Position numbers and translations under genes: made by a program. DNA of 64,000 nt, taken from NCBI RefSeq assembly GCF_016907315.1, contig NZ_JAFBBS010000001.1, forward strand, positions 2,604,001 through 2,668,000. Reading direction: 5' to 3'. Origin of the DNA: Microbacterium esteraromaticum (GTDB lineage: Bacteria > Actinomycetota > Actinomycetes > Actinomycetales > Microbacteriaceae). Of this stretch, positions 36,793 through 48,256 are shown in pieces. Position 1 is the stretch's first letter. Every line of letters starts with the position of its first letter. The notes under the pieces are model-generated. The model searched no databases, was not told where the DNA came from, and saw only the letters and a program-made list of their open reading frames with translations.

Positions 36793-36836
36793 GCAGGCCT
36801 GGAGGACGATCCGCAGGGGTCGCCTTCCAGGCCTGC
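36793..36836. terminator. terminator between the MHS transporter and the IclR gene
   Basis: GCAGGCCTGGA (36793-36803) pairs with TCCAGGCCTGC (36826-36836), extended by GG/CC with a bulge. It separates convergent genes and can serve both. Confidence 0.75.
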
Positions 36837-36850
36837 CTGCGTCGGGGCGG

Positions 36851-37537
36851 TCAGCCGTCGAGGGATGCCCGGATGATGCTCGCCGAGCGCTGCAGGCGGT
36901 CGGCGATCTCGGCATCCGGAACCCGCGAGGCCACGTGCACGACGGCGAGTGCCGCCGGGCGCTTGCCTCGCAGCGACAGTGGTACGGCGATCGACCTGAG
37001 GTTCGGGATCACCTCGTCGTGGCTGAGCGCGTAGCCGCGCTCCCGGGCTGAGAGGACCTCGGTGCGCAGCCCCTCGTCGATGGACGGCCACTCGCCGTCG
37101 GGCAGCTGCGCGAGGATGGCCTTGCCCGGTGCGCCGACGGTGATCGGATGCCTGGTGCCCGGCCGCTGTGCAACATTCGCGACCGCGTGGCGCGGCTCGA
37201 CACTGGTCAGCGTGATGACCTCGTCGCCGTCGAGGACGGCGAGGAAGGCGGTGTGGCCGAGCTCGTTCGCCACCGCGGTGAGCTCGGGTAGTGCCTCGGC
37301 CTGCAGGTCGTGCGCGACGCCGGCGGCGAGGGCGGCCATGCGCGGGCCGAGCGCCGTGCGCCCGGTCGCGTCGCGGATCACGAGGCGGTGGTCTTCGAGC
37401 GTCCGCAGCAGCCGGTACGCGATAGAGCGGTGCACCTCGAGACGCGCAGCGACCTCGTCGATCGTCAGCGGGCCGTCCGCCAGGATCTCGAGGATCCGGA
37501 TGCCGCGACTCAGCGTCTGCGATGCAGGGGCTGGCAT
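36851..37537 (-). CDS. IclR family transcriptional regulator
   Basis: A 228-residue regulator. Helix-turn-helix at about 8-65 (GIRILEILADGPLTIDEVAARLEVHRSIAYRLLRTL), then the IclR effector domain with AVANVAQRPGTRHPITVGAPGKAILA. IclR members often control aromatic-acid pathways (PcaU, PobR types). It is divergent from the FAD hydroxylase gene across 100 bp containing two inverted repeats, so it most likely regulates that gene and itself. Confidence 0.92.
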   Translation of the reverse strand: MPAPASQTLSRGIRILEILADGPLTIDEVAARLEVHRSIAYRLLRTLEDHRLVIRDATGRTALGPRMAALAAGVAHDLQAEALPELTAVANELGHTAFLAVLDGDEVITLTSVEPRHAVANVAQRPGTRHPITVGAPGKAILAQLPDGEWPSIDEGLRTEVLSARERGYALSHDEVIPNLRSIAVPLSLRGKRPAALAVVHVASRVPDAEIADRLQRSASIIRASLDG

Positions 37538-37579
37538 GCGCCCTCCTCTTGTCTGGGCGTCGCCGCCTCGGATACGATG

Positions 37580-37616
37580 TGTTCAATAGTAGAACTTTGT
37601 GTTCGAATATAGAACA
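37580..37616. promoter_or_regulatory. two tandem TGTTC-N7-GAAC operators (IclR candidates)
   Basis: TGTTC(37580)-N7-GAAC and TGTTC(37600)-N7-GAACA repeat with a 20-bp period, two helical turns, just upstream of the hydroxylase. The AT-rich spacers overlap the likely promoter. Confidence 0.6.
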
Positions 37617-37637
37617 CTCTGGAAGGAATCAACGACG

Positions 37638-39494
37638 ATGCAGTTCCACCACCGCGGTTATGTCTCCCACGACCCTCGCGTGCTCGACGCCGAAGGTCTG
37701 GGCATCGACCGCCCCGCTCGGCTCCCTGACGAGACCGACGTGCTGATCGTCGGCTCCGGGCCCGCCGGCATGCTCCTGGCGGCGCAGATGTCGCAGTACC
37801 CGAACGTCTCGACGCGCATCATCGAGAAGCGTGAAGGGCGCCTCGTGCTCGGCCAGGCCGACGGCATCCAGCCACGCAGCGTCGAGACCTTCCAGGCGTT
37901 CGGCTTCGCCGAGCGCATCATCGCCGAGGCGTACAACATCGGCTGGATGAACTTCTGGGGACCCGACCCCGAGAACCGTCAGAACATCATCCGCACCGCC
38001 CGCACCGCCGACTACGCGTACGACATCTGCGAGTTCCCGCATCTCATCGTCAACCAGGCCCGCGTGCTCGACTACTTCGCCGAGGCCGCCGCTCACGGCC
38101 CCGGCCGCATCGTGCCCGACTACGGCATCGCCTTCCTCGGGCTCACCGTGCACGACGAGGGGGAGTACCCCGTCGAAGTGCGCGTCGACGACAACGGCAC
38201 CGAACGCACGATCCGCGCCAAGTACGTCGCGGGCTGCGACGGGGCTCGCAGCGGGGTGCGACAGGCCATCGGCCGCACGCACGTCGGCGACATGGCCGCC
38301 CACGCCTGGGGTGTCATGGACGTGCTCGTGAACACCGACTTCCCCGACTGGCGAACCAAGTGCGCGATCAACGCCGAGGCGGGCAACATCCTGCACATCC
38401 CGCGCGAGGGCGGCTACCTCAGCCGCATGTACATCGATCTCGGCGAAGTCGCCGCCGACGACGACCACCGCGTGCGCAGGACGCCCATCGAGGCGATCAT
38501 CAAGAAGGCGAACGAGATCCTGCATCCGTACACGATCGACGTGAAGGACGTCGCCTGGCACAGCGTGTACGAAGTGGGGCACCGCGTGACCGACGGCTTC
38601 GACGACGTGAGCGACGACAGCAGCCGCACTCCGCGCGTGTTCCTCACCGGCGACGCCTGCCACACGCACAGCGCCAAAGCCGGGCAGGGCATGAACGTGT
38701 CGATGCAGGACGGCTTCAACCTCGGCTGGAAGCTCGGCTCGGTGCTCACCGGCCGCAGCCCCGAGTCGCTGCTGGCGACCTACGGCGCCGAGCGCCGCCC
38801 CGTGGCCCAGCAGCTCATCGACTTCGACCGCGAGTGGTCGAGCCTGATGGCGCGCAAGCCCGAGGACATCTCCGACCCGCAGGAGCTCGCCACCTTCTAC
38901 CTCGGCACCGCCGAGTTCCCCTCCGGCTTCATGACGCAGTACACCTCGTCGATGATCGTGGGCAGCGACAGGCACCAGGCGCTCGCAGCCGGGTTCCCGC
39001 TGGGCAAGCGCTTCAAGTCGGCCGAGGTCACCCGCGTCTGCGACGGCAACGTCATCCACCTCGGCCACCACGCCAAGGCCGACGGCCGCTGGCGGGTGTA
39101 CGCCTTCGGCGATGCCTCGGGCGACGGCCTGAACGCGTGGGCGTCCGAGGCGGCAGATGTCTTCGCGCGCTTCACCCCGTCAGACGCCGACGTCGACTCG
39201 GTCTTCGACGTGAAGGCGATCCACCAGGGCTCGTACGAGGACGTCGAGGTGACCACGGTGCCCGAGCTGTTCGCCCCGAAGACCGGGCCGCTCGGCCTGA
39301 CCGACTGGGAGAAGGTCTATGCCTCGGCGCCGAGCAAGTGGAACGAGACCGACATCTTCGAGGCGCGCGAACTCTCTCGCGACGGCGTCGTGATCGTGGT
39401 GCGCCCCGACCAGTACGTCGCCGCCATCCTGCCGCTCGACGGCGTCGACGAGATGGCCGCGTTCTTCGAGGGGGCGCTGCTGCCGGCATCCTGA
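37638..39494 (+). CDS. FAD-dependent aromatic hydroxylase (phenol hydroxylase / 3-hydroxybenzoate 4-monooxygenase type)
   Basis: A 618-residue class A flavoprotein monooxygenase. Domains: FAD-binding GxGxxG (VLIVGSGPAGMLLA, about 35), the DG motif (CDGARSGVRQAIG, about 210), GD motif (VFLTGDACHTHSAKAGQGMNVSMQD, in about the 330-360 range) and a C-terminal thioredoxin-like domain. The length and tail match phenol 2-monooxygenase and MobA-type enzymes that place an ortho hydroxyl on a phenolic acid. It may feed catechol-type substrates to ring cleavage nearby; the exact substrate is not determined. ATG 37638 follows GGAAGGA. Confidence 0.87.
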   Translation: MQFHHRGYVSHDPRVLDAEGLGIDRPARLPDETDVLIVGSGPAGMLLAAQMSQYPNVSTRIIEKREGRLVLGQADGIQPRSVETFQAFGFAERIIAEAYNIGWMNFWGPDPENRQNIIRTARTADYAYDICEFPHLIVNQARVLDYFAEAAAHGPGRIVPDYGIAFLGLTVHDEGEYPVEVRVDDNGTERTIRAKYVAGCDGARSGVRQAIGRTHVGDMAAHAWGVMDVLVNTDFPDWRTKCAINAEAGNILHIPREGGYLSRMYIDLGEVAADDDHRVRRTPIEAIIKKANEILHPYTIDVKDVAWHSVYEVGHRVTDGFDDVSDDSSRTPRVFLTGDACHTHSAKAGQGMNVSMQDGFNLGWKLGSVLTGRSPESLLATYGAERRPVAQQLIDFDREWSSLMARKPEDISDPQELATFYLGTAEFPSGFMTQYTSSMIVGSDRHQALAAGFPLGKRFKSAEVTRVCDGNVIHLGHHAKADGRWRVYAFGDASGDGLNAWASEAADVFARFTPSDADVDSVFDVKAIHQGSYEDVEVTTVPELFAPKTGPLGLTDWEKVYASAPSKWNETDIFEARELSRDGVVIVVRPDQYVAAILPLDGVDEMAAFFEGALLPAS

Positions 39495-39535
39495 TCCCGC
39501 GGCGCCATCGCGCGCGGAATGCGGGACTTCACGCG

Positions 39536-39572
39536 AAACGCAGGAGCCGATCTCGATTCGGCTCCTGCGTTT
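39536..39572. terminator. bidirectional terminator between hydroxylase and ThDP enzyme genes
   Basis: A perfect 15-bp stem AAACGCAGGAGCCGA / TCGGCTCCTGCGTTT with a 7-nt loop has an A-run on one side and a T-run on the other, a textbook convergent terminator. Confidence 0.88.
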
Positions 39573-39612
39573 CCTGCGTTCTCCTGTGGCCCGTGCGAGC
39601 CCGGATGCCGGG

Positions 39613-41349
39613 TCAGGAGTTCACGCGGATGATCTCCTGCTGGTACGGAGCGACGACCTTGCCCGAGATGCGCAGGTCGAGCACGAGGAAACGGCGCTCG
39701 GCCGGGTTCTCAGCTGCCCAGGTGCGCAGCCGCTCGAGGTCATCGAGCGTGCGCACGACGACGCCCTCGGCGCCCACCGCGCCGGCGAAGGCCGCGAAGT
39801 CGACCTCGGGAATCAGCATGGGCCCCTCGGCGAGGCCCTTCAGGCCGTACAGATTGACCTCGGCGCCGTAGGCGGCGTCATTCCACACCACCGCGACACC
39901 GCGCCCTGCAGCCGCGCGCACGGCAGACTCGAGGTCGGCGATCGCCATCAGGCCGCCGCCGTCGCCCGAGGTCAGCACGATCGTCTGCTCGGGGCGTGCG
40001 CGCGTCGCGCCGACCACGCTGGGCCAGCCCTGGCCGATCGACTGGAAGGCGGTGCCGACCATCATCATGCGGTCGGGAGCGGCGACCGGCCAGTACATGT
40101 TCGCCCACCCGATGAAGTGCCCGCCGTCCGAGACGACGACCCGGTCCTCCGGCAGCAGCTCGGCGATGCGGCGAGCTGCCGAGCGGGGGTCGAGTCGGCC
40201 GTCGGCTGCCAGCTCGTCGCCCTCCGCGTACGCGCGGGCTGCGGCGACGTCGACCGACTCGCGCCAGGCGGAGTGCGCTCCGCGCGGAGATGTGCGCTCC
40301 GCGCGGATGGATTCGGTCGATTCGTCCGCGGCAGGAGTACTTTCCCGCGCGGAGCGCGCAGCACCGGATGCCTGGGCGATCCGCTCGACGAGCGCTTCGG
40401 CGGCCACGCGGGCGTCGGCGCGGACGAATCCGCCGACGTGCGCGTGCGTCGCCGCGGGCGCGACGTCGATCTGGAACACCCGGGTGCCAGGCGCGAACAG
40501 CTCTCCGAAGCGCATCGTGAACTGGTTGAGCGACGCTCCGAAGACCACCGCAACGTCGGCATCGCGCACCAGCTGCATGGCGCCGTCGGCGCCGAAGCCG
40601 CCCGTCACGCCCAGGTCGTAGCGCGTGTCGGGGAAGACGCCGCGGCCGAGGGCGGTGGATGCCGTGAGCGCACCGGTCTTCTCGGCCAGGGCTCCGAGGG
40701 CGTCGCTCGCGCCGGCGAGCCAGGCACCGCGGCCGGCGAGCAGGAACGGACGCTCGGCCGAGATCAGCGCGTGGGCGATCTCATCCAGCATCCCGTCGGC
40801 GAATTCGCCCCGCGGGGCGAGCGGCTCCGGGATGCGCGGGGCAGGCGCCTCGGCGACAGGACCCGCCTCGAGGGACGCGACGTCGTACGGGATCGCGAGC
40901 ACCACCGGCACGCGGTAGGTCAGGGCGTGCTCGATCGCGATGACGGTGGTGGCCGCGGCGTCTGCATGCCCGGTCGTATACGTGCGTGCGCCCACGGCCG
41001 ATGCCATCGCGATCTGGTCGACGTCCCACGGACGGGGGCCGGAGGTCGGCTCGTCTCCGACGACGAGAACGAGCGGCACGTGCGCCTGCACGGCCTCGGC
41101 CAGAGCGGTCAGGGTGTTGGTGAACCCCGCGCCATAGGTCGAGGTGGCGGCGGCGATGCGACCGGATGCCCGGAAGTGGGCGTCGGCGGCGACCACGGCG
41201 CCCTGCTCGTGGCGGACGGCGGTGAAGACGGCATCGGTCTGCTTCTCGATCGCGTCGAGGAAATACGCGTTGCCGTTGCCCATCACACCGAAGACATGGT
41301 CGATGTGCCGAGCCAGGGTGAGGGCGACGTGAGCGGAGACAGTGGGCAT
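39613..41349 (-). CDS. thiamine diphosphate-dependent enzyme (acetolactate synthase / benzoylformate decarboxylase superfamily)
   Basis: A 578-residue ThDP enzyme. The PYR domain carries the activating Glu in AVRHEQGAVVAADA (about residue 49). A central domain follows, and the PP domain has GDGGGLMAIADLESAV...NDAAYGAEVN, the GDG-x(about 25)-N cofactor motif. The family includes acetolactate synthase, phenylpyruvate, benzoylformate and oxalyl-CoA decarboxylases; location suggests an aromatic 2-oxo acid decarboxylase. A linker of about 30 residues around 340-370 is encoded by palindromic repeats. ATG 41349 is the start; a longer open extension upstream is not supported. Confidence 0.82.
   Translation of the reverse strand: MPTVSAHVALTLARHIDHVFGVMGNGNAYFLDAIEKQTDAVFTAVRHEQGAVVAADAHFRASGRIAAATSTYGAGFTNTLTALAEAVQAHVPLVLVVGDEPTSGPRPWDVDQIAMASAVGARTYTTGHADAAATTVIAIEHALTYRVPVVLAIPYDVASLEAGPVAEAPAPRIPEPLAPRGEFADGMLDEIAHALISAERPFLLAGRGAWLAGASDALGALAEKTGALTASTALGRGVFPDTRYDLGVTGGFGADGAMQLVRDADVAVVFGASLNQFTMRFGELFAPGTRVFQIDVAPAATHAHVGGFVRADARVAAEALVERIAQASGAARSARESTPAADESTESIRAERTSPRGAHSAWRESVDVAAARAYAEGDELAADGRLDPRSAARRIAELLPEDRVVVSDGGHFIGWANMYWPVAAPDRMMMVGTAFQSIGQGWPSVVGATRARPEQTIVLTSGDGGGLMAIADLESAVRAAAGRGVAVVWNDAAYGAEVNLYGLKGLAEGPMLIPEVDFAAFAGAVGAEGVVVRTLDDLERLRTWAAENPAERRFLVLDLRISGKVVAPYQQEIIRVNS
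40273..40358. repeat. palindromic 16-bp repeats inside the ThDP enzyme gene
   Basis: GTGCGCTCCGCGCGGA occurs at 40273-40288 and again at 40292-40307. An inverse relative (CCGCGCGGAGCGCGC) lies near 40344-40358. Each contains the palindrome CTCCGCGCGG(A). They encode the Ser/Glu/Arg-rich linker in frame and look like inserted REP-type units. Confidence 0.6.
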
Positions 41350-41467
41350 GCGGAAGCGCCTTTCAAGACAGGGAACGGAGGGATCCGTATGTGTCTCGCG
41401 TCTCGCGCTGCATCGCGGAGTGCTTCGTGCCCCTTTTTCGAGCATCGGCCAGTGCGTGGCCGGACCA

Positions 41468-41478
41468 TTCGATAGTAG
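41468..41478. promoter_or_regulatory. IclR-site-like word upstream of the ThDP enzyme gene
   Basis: TTCGATAGTAG matches TTCAATAGTAG of the operator at 37582-37592 in 10 of 11 positions. It lies 119-129 nt upstream of ATG 41349 in the 259-bp gap before BrkB, suggesting control by the same IclR protein. Confidence 0.4.
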
Positions 41479-41608
41479 CGCCGAGGCGATCGGACGTTGC
41501 GCTGCAATATAGCCCTCCCGGTGCCGGGCGTCGAGGCGGTGGTGCAGACGAGCGTGGCATCGGAGAGTGGGGCCTCTCGCAGGATCGCACAGCAGTACGG
41601 AGGGCACC

Positions 41609-42748
41609 ATGTCGGGAAATCTCGAGCAGCCGGCGTCGCAGGGTGACGCCGAGAGCAGCACGGCGAAAGAGCGACACGCGCCGCAGCCGGACGACCCCCG
41701 CAAGCCGCAGTCGCCGCCCCAGATCGACAAGCCCTCGTGGAAGTACGCACTCAAGCGGTCGCTGGCGGAGTTCTCGCGTGACCGATGCACCACGCTCGCC
41801 GCTGCCCTGACCTACTACAGCGTGCTCGCCATCTTCCCCGCCCTGCTCGCCGTCGTCTCGCTGGTCGGCCTGTTCGGGCAGGCGCAGCAGACGACCGATC
41901 TGCTTCTCGGAGTTCTGCGCCGCGTCACCGACGAGTCGATGGTGCAGGTGCTCCGCCAGCCGATCGAGCAGCTCGCGCAGTCGGATGCCGCCGGCCTCGC
42001 TCTCGTGATCGGCCTGGCCGGTGCCATCTGGTCGGCCTCGGGCTACGTCAGCGCCTTCTCGCAGGCGATGAACACGGTGTACGAGATCGACGAGGGCCGG
42101 CCGTTCTGGAAGCTGCGTCCGATGGTGCTGCTGCTGACCGTCATCCTGCTGATCATCGCGGTGGCGATCGTGCTGCTGCTGATCGTCTCGGGGCCGATCG
42201 CGGAGGCCATCGGCGAGGCCGTCGGTCTCGGCGAGGTCGCCATCACCGTGTGGAGCATCGCGAAGTGGCCGGTCATCGTGATCCTCGCGGTGCTCGCCCT
42301 CGCGATCCTGTACTACGGCAGCCCCAATGTGAAGCAGCCGAAGTTCCGCTGGATGAGCCTGGGTGCGTTCGTCGCGCTCGTCGTGATGGCGATCGCCTCA
42401 CTGGGCTTCTTCTTCTACGTCATCAACTTCGGCAACTACCAGAAGACATACGGGAGCATCGCCGGCGTCATCATCCTGCTGCTGTGGCTCTGGATCGTGA
42501 ACCTCTCACTGCTCTTCGGAGCGGAGTTCGACGCCGAGATGGAGCGGGGCCGTCAGCTGCAGGCCGGTATCGAGGCCGAGAAGAGCATCCAGCTGCCCCC
42601 TCGCGACGACAGGCAGAGCAAGAAGATGCAGGAGAAGGAGCAGAAGACCGTCGACGAGGGCCGCGAGCTGCGGCTCAAGGCGCAGCGGAACGGCGCAGGT
42701 GACCACGACCGGAACGACGAGCGCCCGGAAGGCGACGCCTCGCGCTGA
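41609..42748 (+). CDS. YihY / BrkB family inner-membrane protein
   Basis: A 379-residue membrane protein. A hydrophilic N-terminus (about 1-45) precedes the family signature RDRCTTLAAALTYYSVLAIFPALLA and six hydrophobic helices through about 320. A charged Lys/Glu-rich tail (325-379) follows. The family was once called ribonuclease BN, but is now regarded as UPF0761 of unknown transport-like function. ATG 41609 has CGGAGGG upstream. It seems monocistronic. Confidence 0.85.
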   Translation: MSGNLEQPASQGDAESSTAKERHAPQPDDPRKPQSPPQIDKPSWKYALKRSLAEFSRDRCTTLAAALTYYSVLAIFPALLAVVSLVGLFGQAQQTTDLLLGVLRRVTDESMVQVLRQPIEQLAQSDAAGLALVIGLAGAIWSASGYVSAFSQAMNTVYEIDEGRPFWKLRPMVLLLTVILLIIAVAIVLLLIVSGPIAEAIGEAVGLGEVAITVWSIAKWPVIVILAVLALAILYYGSPNVKQPKFRWMSLGAFVALVVMAIASLGFFFYVINFGNYQKTYGSIAGVIILLLWLWIVNLSLLFGAEFDAEMERGRQLQAGIEAEKSIQLPPRDDRQSKKMQEKEQKTVDEGRELRLKAQRNGAGDHDRNDERPEGDASR

Positions 42749-42753
42749 TCGGC

Positions 42754-43295
42754 TCAGGCCGAGCCGCTCCACGGGGCCGGCGAGAGCGCCCAGATCACCT
42801 CGGCGGGCTCGGACGAGCTGTTGACCCACGTGTGCGGCTGATGCCCGGGGAAGGTGAGCGTGTCGCCGGCGCGAAGAGCGTGCTCGTCGCTCACGAAGCG
42901 CACGGTCACCTCGCCTTCGAGCACGTGCAGCACCTCCACGCTGCAGTTGATCGCGTAGAGCTCGTCGCCTCCGGATGCCCCCGGCTGCAGCGACGAGCGC
43001 AGCAGCTGCACCTCGGCCTGGCCGCGGGGAGTGATGAGCCGGTCGACGGTTCCCGAGCCTCCCATGTTGATGCGGGGCGCCGCCTGGGCGGTGACCAGCG
43101 CGCTGGTCGCTGGTTCGAACAGCGACCCCACCGGCAGTGACAGAGCCTCGCACACCGCCACGAGGGTCGCGACGCTGGGTGAGGTGTCGTCGCGTTCGAG
43201 GCGGCTGACGAAGCCCTTGCTCAGGCCGGTCGCGGTCGCGAGCTGCTCGATCGTCAGGCCCTGAGCGAGCCGGGTCGCGCGCAGCTTCGCGCGTC

Positions 43296-43299
<4 letters not shown>
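42754..43299 (-). pseudogene. XRE-cupin transcriptional regulator missing its start
   Basis: The frame encodes an XRE helix-turn-helix (LTIEQLATATGLSKGFVSRLERDDTSPSVATLV) and a C-terminal cupin (HVLEGEVTVRF...LTFPGHQPHTW), a common regulator type for amine or amino-acid operons. Homology-like sequence begins near 43299 (GRAKLRATRLAQG). Reading upstream to the in-frame stop near 43372 I find no ATG, GTG or TTG. A GTG at 43161 exists but would delete the whole DNA-binding domain. At the same point the facing permease gene also loses its beginning, so a deletion joining the two genes is likely; an assembly error is the alternative. Confidence 0.7.
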
Positions 43300-45816
<2,517 letters not shown>

Positions 45817-45836
45817 TCACGACAGCAAGGACCCCC

Positions 45837-46826
45837 ATGCCTCTCGGCCCCATCGACAGCTCCCTCATTCCTCGGTACGCCGGACGCGACGGCTTCGCCC
45901 GTCTGCCGCGAATCGACCAGATCGACCGGGCAGACATCGTCGTCGCCGGAGTGCCCTTCGACACCGGTGTGTCCTACCGGCCGGGTGCGCGCTTCGCTCC
46001 GACCCAGATCCGCGAGGCGTCGCGGCTGCTGCGCCCGTACAATCCCGCCCTGGACGTCTCGCCTTTCGAACGCGTGCAGGTGGCCGATGCAGGCGACATC
46101 GCCGTCAATCCGTTCAACATCGGCGAGGCGATCGACACGATCCAGCATGCCGCGTCTGACCTCACCCGCTCCGGCACGCGCCTGGTCACCCTGGGCGGCG
46201 ACCACACCATCGCACTGCCCCTGCTGCGCGCCGCCGCAGCCGTGCACGGTCCGGTCGCCCTGCTGCATTTCGACGCCCACCTCGACACCTGGGACACGTA
46301 CTTCGGTGCGGAGTACACGCACGGCACGCCGTTCCGTCGCGCCGTCGAGGAGGGCATCCTCGACACCGAGGCGCTCTGCCATGTCGGCACGCGAGGACCG
46401 CTGTACGGCAAGCGCGACCTCGACGACGACAGGCGCTTCGGCTTCGGCATCGTCACGAGCGCCGACGTCTACCGCCAGGGAGCGGACGAGGTCGCGGCGA
46501 GGCTGCGCGATCGGATCGGATCGAGGCCCCTGTACATCTCGATCGACATCGACGTGCTCGACCCGGCGCACGCACCGGGCACGGGGACGCCAGAGGCCGG
46601 CGGGATGACGAGTCGCGAGCTGCTGGAGATCATCCACGGCCTGCGGGGCGCCGATCTCATCGGCGCCGACGTCGTCGAGGTCGCGCCCGCGTACGATCAC
46701 GCCGAGCTGACCAGCATCGCCGCGTCGCACATCGCCTATGACCTCATCTCGCTGCTGGCGCTGCGTGCCGAGGAGCGGCAGGCGCAGGCGGGTCAGGCGG
46801 GCAGTGCGGTGAAGGCCTCGAGCTGA
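45837..46826 (+). CDS. speB: ureohydrolase (agmatinase / guanidinobutyrase family)
   Basis: A 329-residue binuclear manganese enzyme hydrolysing a guanidino compound to urea plus amine. All metal motifs are present: GGDHTI (about 120), FDAHLDTWD (about 144) and [19 protein letters not shown] (about 235). Length favours agmatinase or guanidinobutyrase over arginase. It starts 20 nt after the hydrolase frame, so the permease, hydrolase and ureohydrolase form one operon probably devoted to a nitrogenous substrate. Its 3' end overlaps the convergent amidotransferase by 34 nt. Confidence 0.9.
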   Translation: MPLGPIDSSLIPRYAGRDGFARLPRIDQIDRADIVVAGVPFDTGVSYRPGARFAPTQIREASRLLRPYNPALDVSPFERVQVADAGDIAVNPFNIGEAIDTIQHAASDLTRSGTRLVTLGGDHTIALPLLRAAAAVHGPVALLHFDAHLDTWDTYFGAEYTHGTPFRRAVEEGILDTEALCHVGTRGPLYGKRDLDDDRRFGFGIVTSADVYRQGADEVAARLRDRIGSRPLYISIDIDVLDPAHAPGTGTPEAGGMTSRELLEIIHGLRGADLIGADVVEVAPAYDHAELTSIAASHIAYDLISLLALRAEERQAQAGQAGSAVKASS

Positions 46827-47608
46827 AGGGTGCGCACCGATCGGTCGGCCACGCTGATCGAGGTCACCGACTCGGCCGGCAGCGGCGTCCAGCCGTCACC
46901 GGCGACACCGGTCGAGCCGACCGTGATCGTGCCGTCGGCGCCCTCGCGCCAGCGCAGCGCGAAGTAGTCCTCGTTGTGCTCGCTCGGCAGCACGTCGGCC
47001 AGCGGAGCGAGACGGGAGAGATCGTGCTCGGTCAGGGTGCTGGTCGCGCTGGCGTGCACGACGATCAGCTCGTCGCCGTCGAGCAGCAGCGCGTTGAGGC
47101 TGGCGAGCGGGAACAGCTCGCGCAGCATTGCCGCCACGCGGGTCGTCGCCTCGTGCAGGCTGAGACCCTCTGCGACCTGTTCGCGGATGAGCGCGAAGTA
47201 CATCTCACTGTCTGTGGTGCCGGTGAGAGCGGCGACGCTCGCGGGCGAGAGCAGCGACTGCAGCCGGTCGAGAGGCTTGACGGTGCCGTTGTGGCAGAAC
47301 GCGACGCCGTCGGCCTCGAAGGGATGCGCGTTGCAGTCGAGCACCGGCAGGCCCGCCGTAGCCCAGCGGAGGTGAACGATGGCGGCGCGGCACTCGGCAT
47401 CCATCGCCTGATCGAACTGCGCGTCGCCGATCGCCGACCGTGCCGAACGCCGGGCGTCCGGGTCGCTGCCGGGCTCGGCGACGCCCGCCCAGCCCCATCC
47501 GTCACCGTGCAGTCGCGCCAGGGAGAGCAGGCTCTCCATGCCGTCGTGACCGAGCTCGCGGCGGGCGGTGGAGTGGTCGGGAGAGACGAAAGCGAACAGG
47601 CGGCACAT
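46793..47608 (-). CDS. class II glutamine amidotransferase
   Basis: A 271-residue protein starting MCRLFAF, where Cys2 is the N-terminal nucleophile after Met removal. [17 protein letters not shown] and [16 protein letters not shown] are conserved glutaminase motifs. The stand-alone YafJ/EgtC type releases ammonia from glutamine or hydrolyses gamma-glutamyl compounds. No synthase partner is adjacent. It overlaps the ureohydrolase gene tail-to-tail. Confidence 0.9.
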   Translation of the reverse strand: MCRLFAFVSPDHSTARRELGHDGMESLLSLARLHGDGWGWAGVAEPGSDPDARRSARSAIGDAQFDQAMDAECRAAIVHLRWATAGLPVLDCNAHPFEADGVAFCHNGTVKPLDRLQSLLSPASVAALTGTTDSEMYFALIREQVAEGLSLHEATTRVAAMLRELFPLASLNALLLDGDELIVVHASATSTLTEHDLSRLAPLADVLPSEHNEDYFALRWREGADGTITVGSTGVAGDGWTPLPAESVTSISVADRSVRTLQLEAFTALPA

Positions 47609-47740
47609 GATGGAAGACCTCGGAACTCGGAGCGAGGGTGCGGCGGGCGACGCATCCCCTCCCTCGTTTCTACCCCATTCGAGCTGAAGAGGGGCGGAAT
47701 CCGTTCCCCTGGTATGCCATTCATGTAACAGAATGGGACG

Positions 47741-48250
47741 GTGACTGAGGCACTGATCGAGCGCGAGACGCTCACCTGGGACGGATTCGGCGACGCCACA
47801 CGCGATCTCGCTCGAGACATCATCGACAGCGGCTTCGTGCCGGAGGTGGTCGTCGCGATCGCCCGCGGCGGTCTGCTGCCCGCCGGTGCCATCGCCTACG
47901 GACTGGGTGTGAAGAACTGCGGTGCGATCAACATGGAGTTCTACACCGGCATCGGCACCGTGCTCGACGCACCGGAGGTGCTGCCACCCGAGCTCGATAT
48001 GGAGTACCTGAACGGCCGTCGCGTCCTTCTCGTCGACGACGTCGCCGATTCCGGGCGCACCCTGGCGCTCGCCGTGCAGCTGCTCAAGGAGAAGGGCGCC
48101 GATGTGCGCTCGGTCACCATCTACACGAAGCCGTCGACCATCATCCAGCCCGACTACGCCTGGAAGGACACCGACCGGTGGATCAACTTCCCGTGGTCGT
48201 TCAAGGGCACGGTGGTCGAGGAGGACCAGGGGCTGCCGCCGAGCGCCTGA
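47741..48250 (+). CDS. purine-type phosphoribosyltransferase
   Basis: A 169-residue enzyme of the PRT fold. The PRPP-binding motif is VLLVDDVADSGRTL (about residue 95), the N-terminal AIARGGLLPAGAIAYGLG contributes the PPi loop and WINFPWSF lies in the base-binding hood. Relatives are annotated as xanthine/hypoxanthine salvage enzymes. GTG 47741 has little upstream leader (TAACAGAAT about 10 nt before), so the mRNA may be leaderless. Confidence 0.85.
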   Translation: MTEALIERETLTWDGFGDATRDLARDIIDSGFVPEVVVAIARGGLLPAGAIAYGLGVKNCGAINMEFYTGIGTVLDAPEVLPPELDMEYLNGRRVLLVDDVADSGRTLALAVQLLKEKGADVRSVTIYTKPSTIIQPDYAWKDTDRWINFPWSFKGTVVEEDQGLPPSA

Positions 48251-48256
48251 GCCCGG

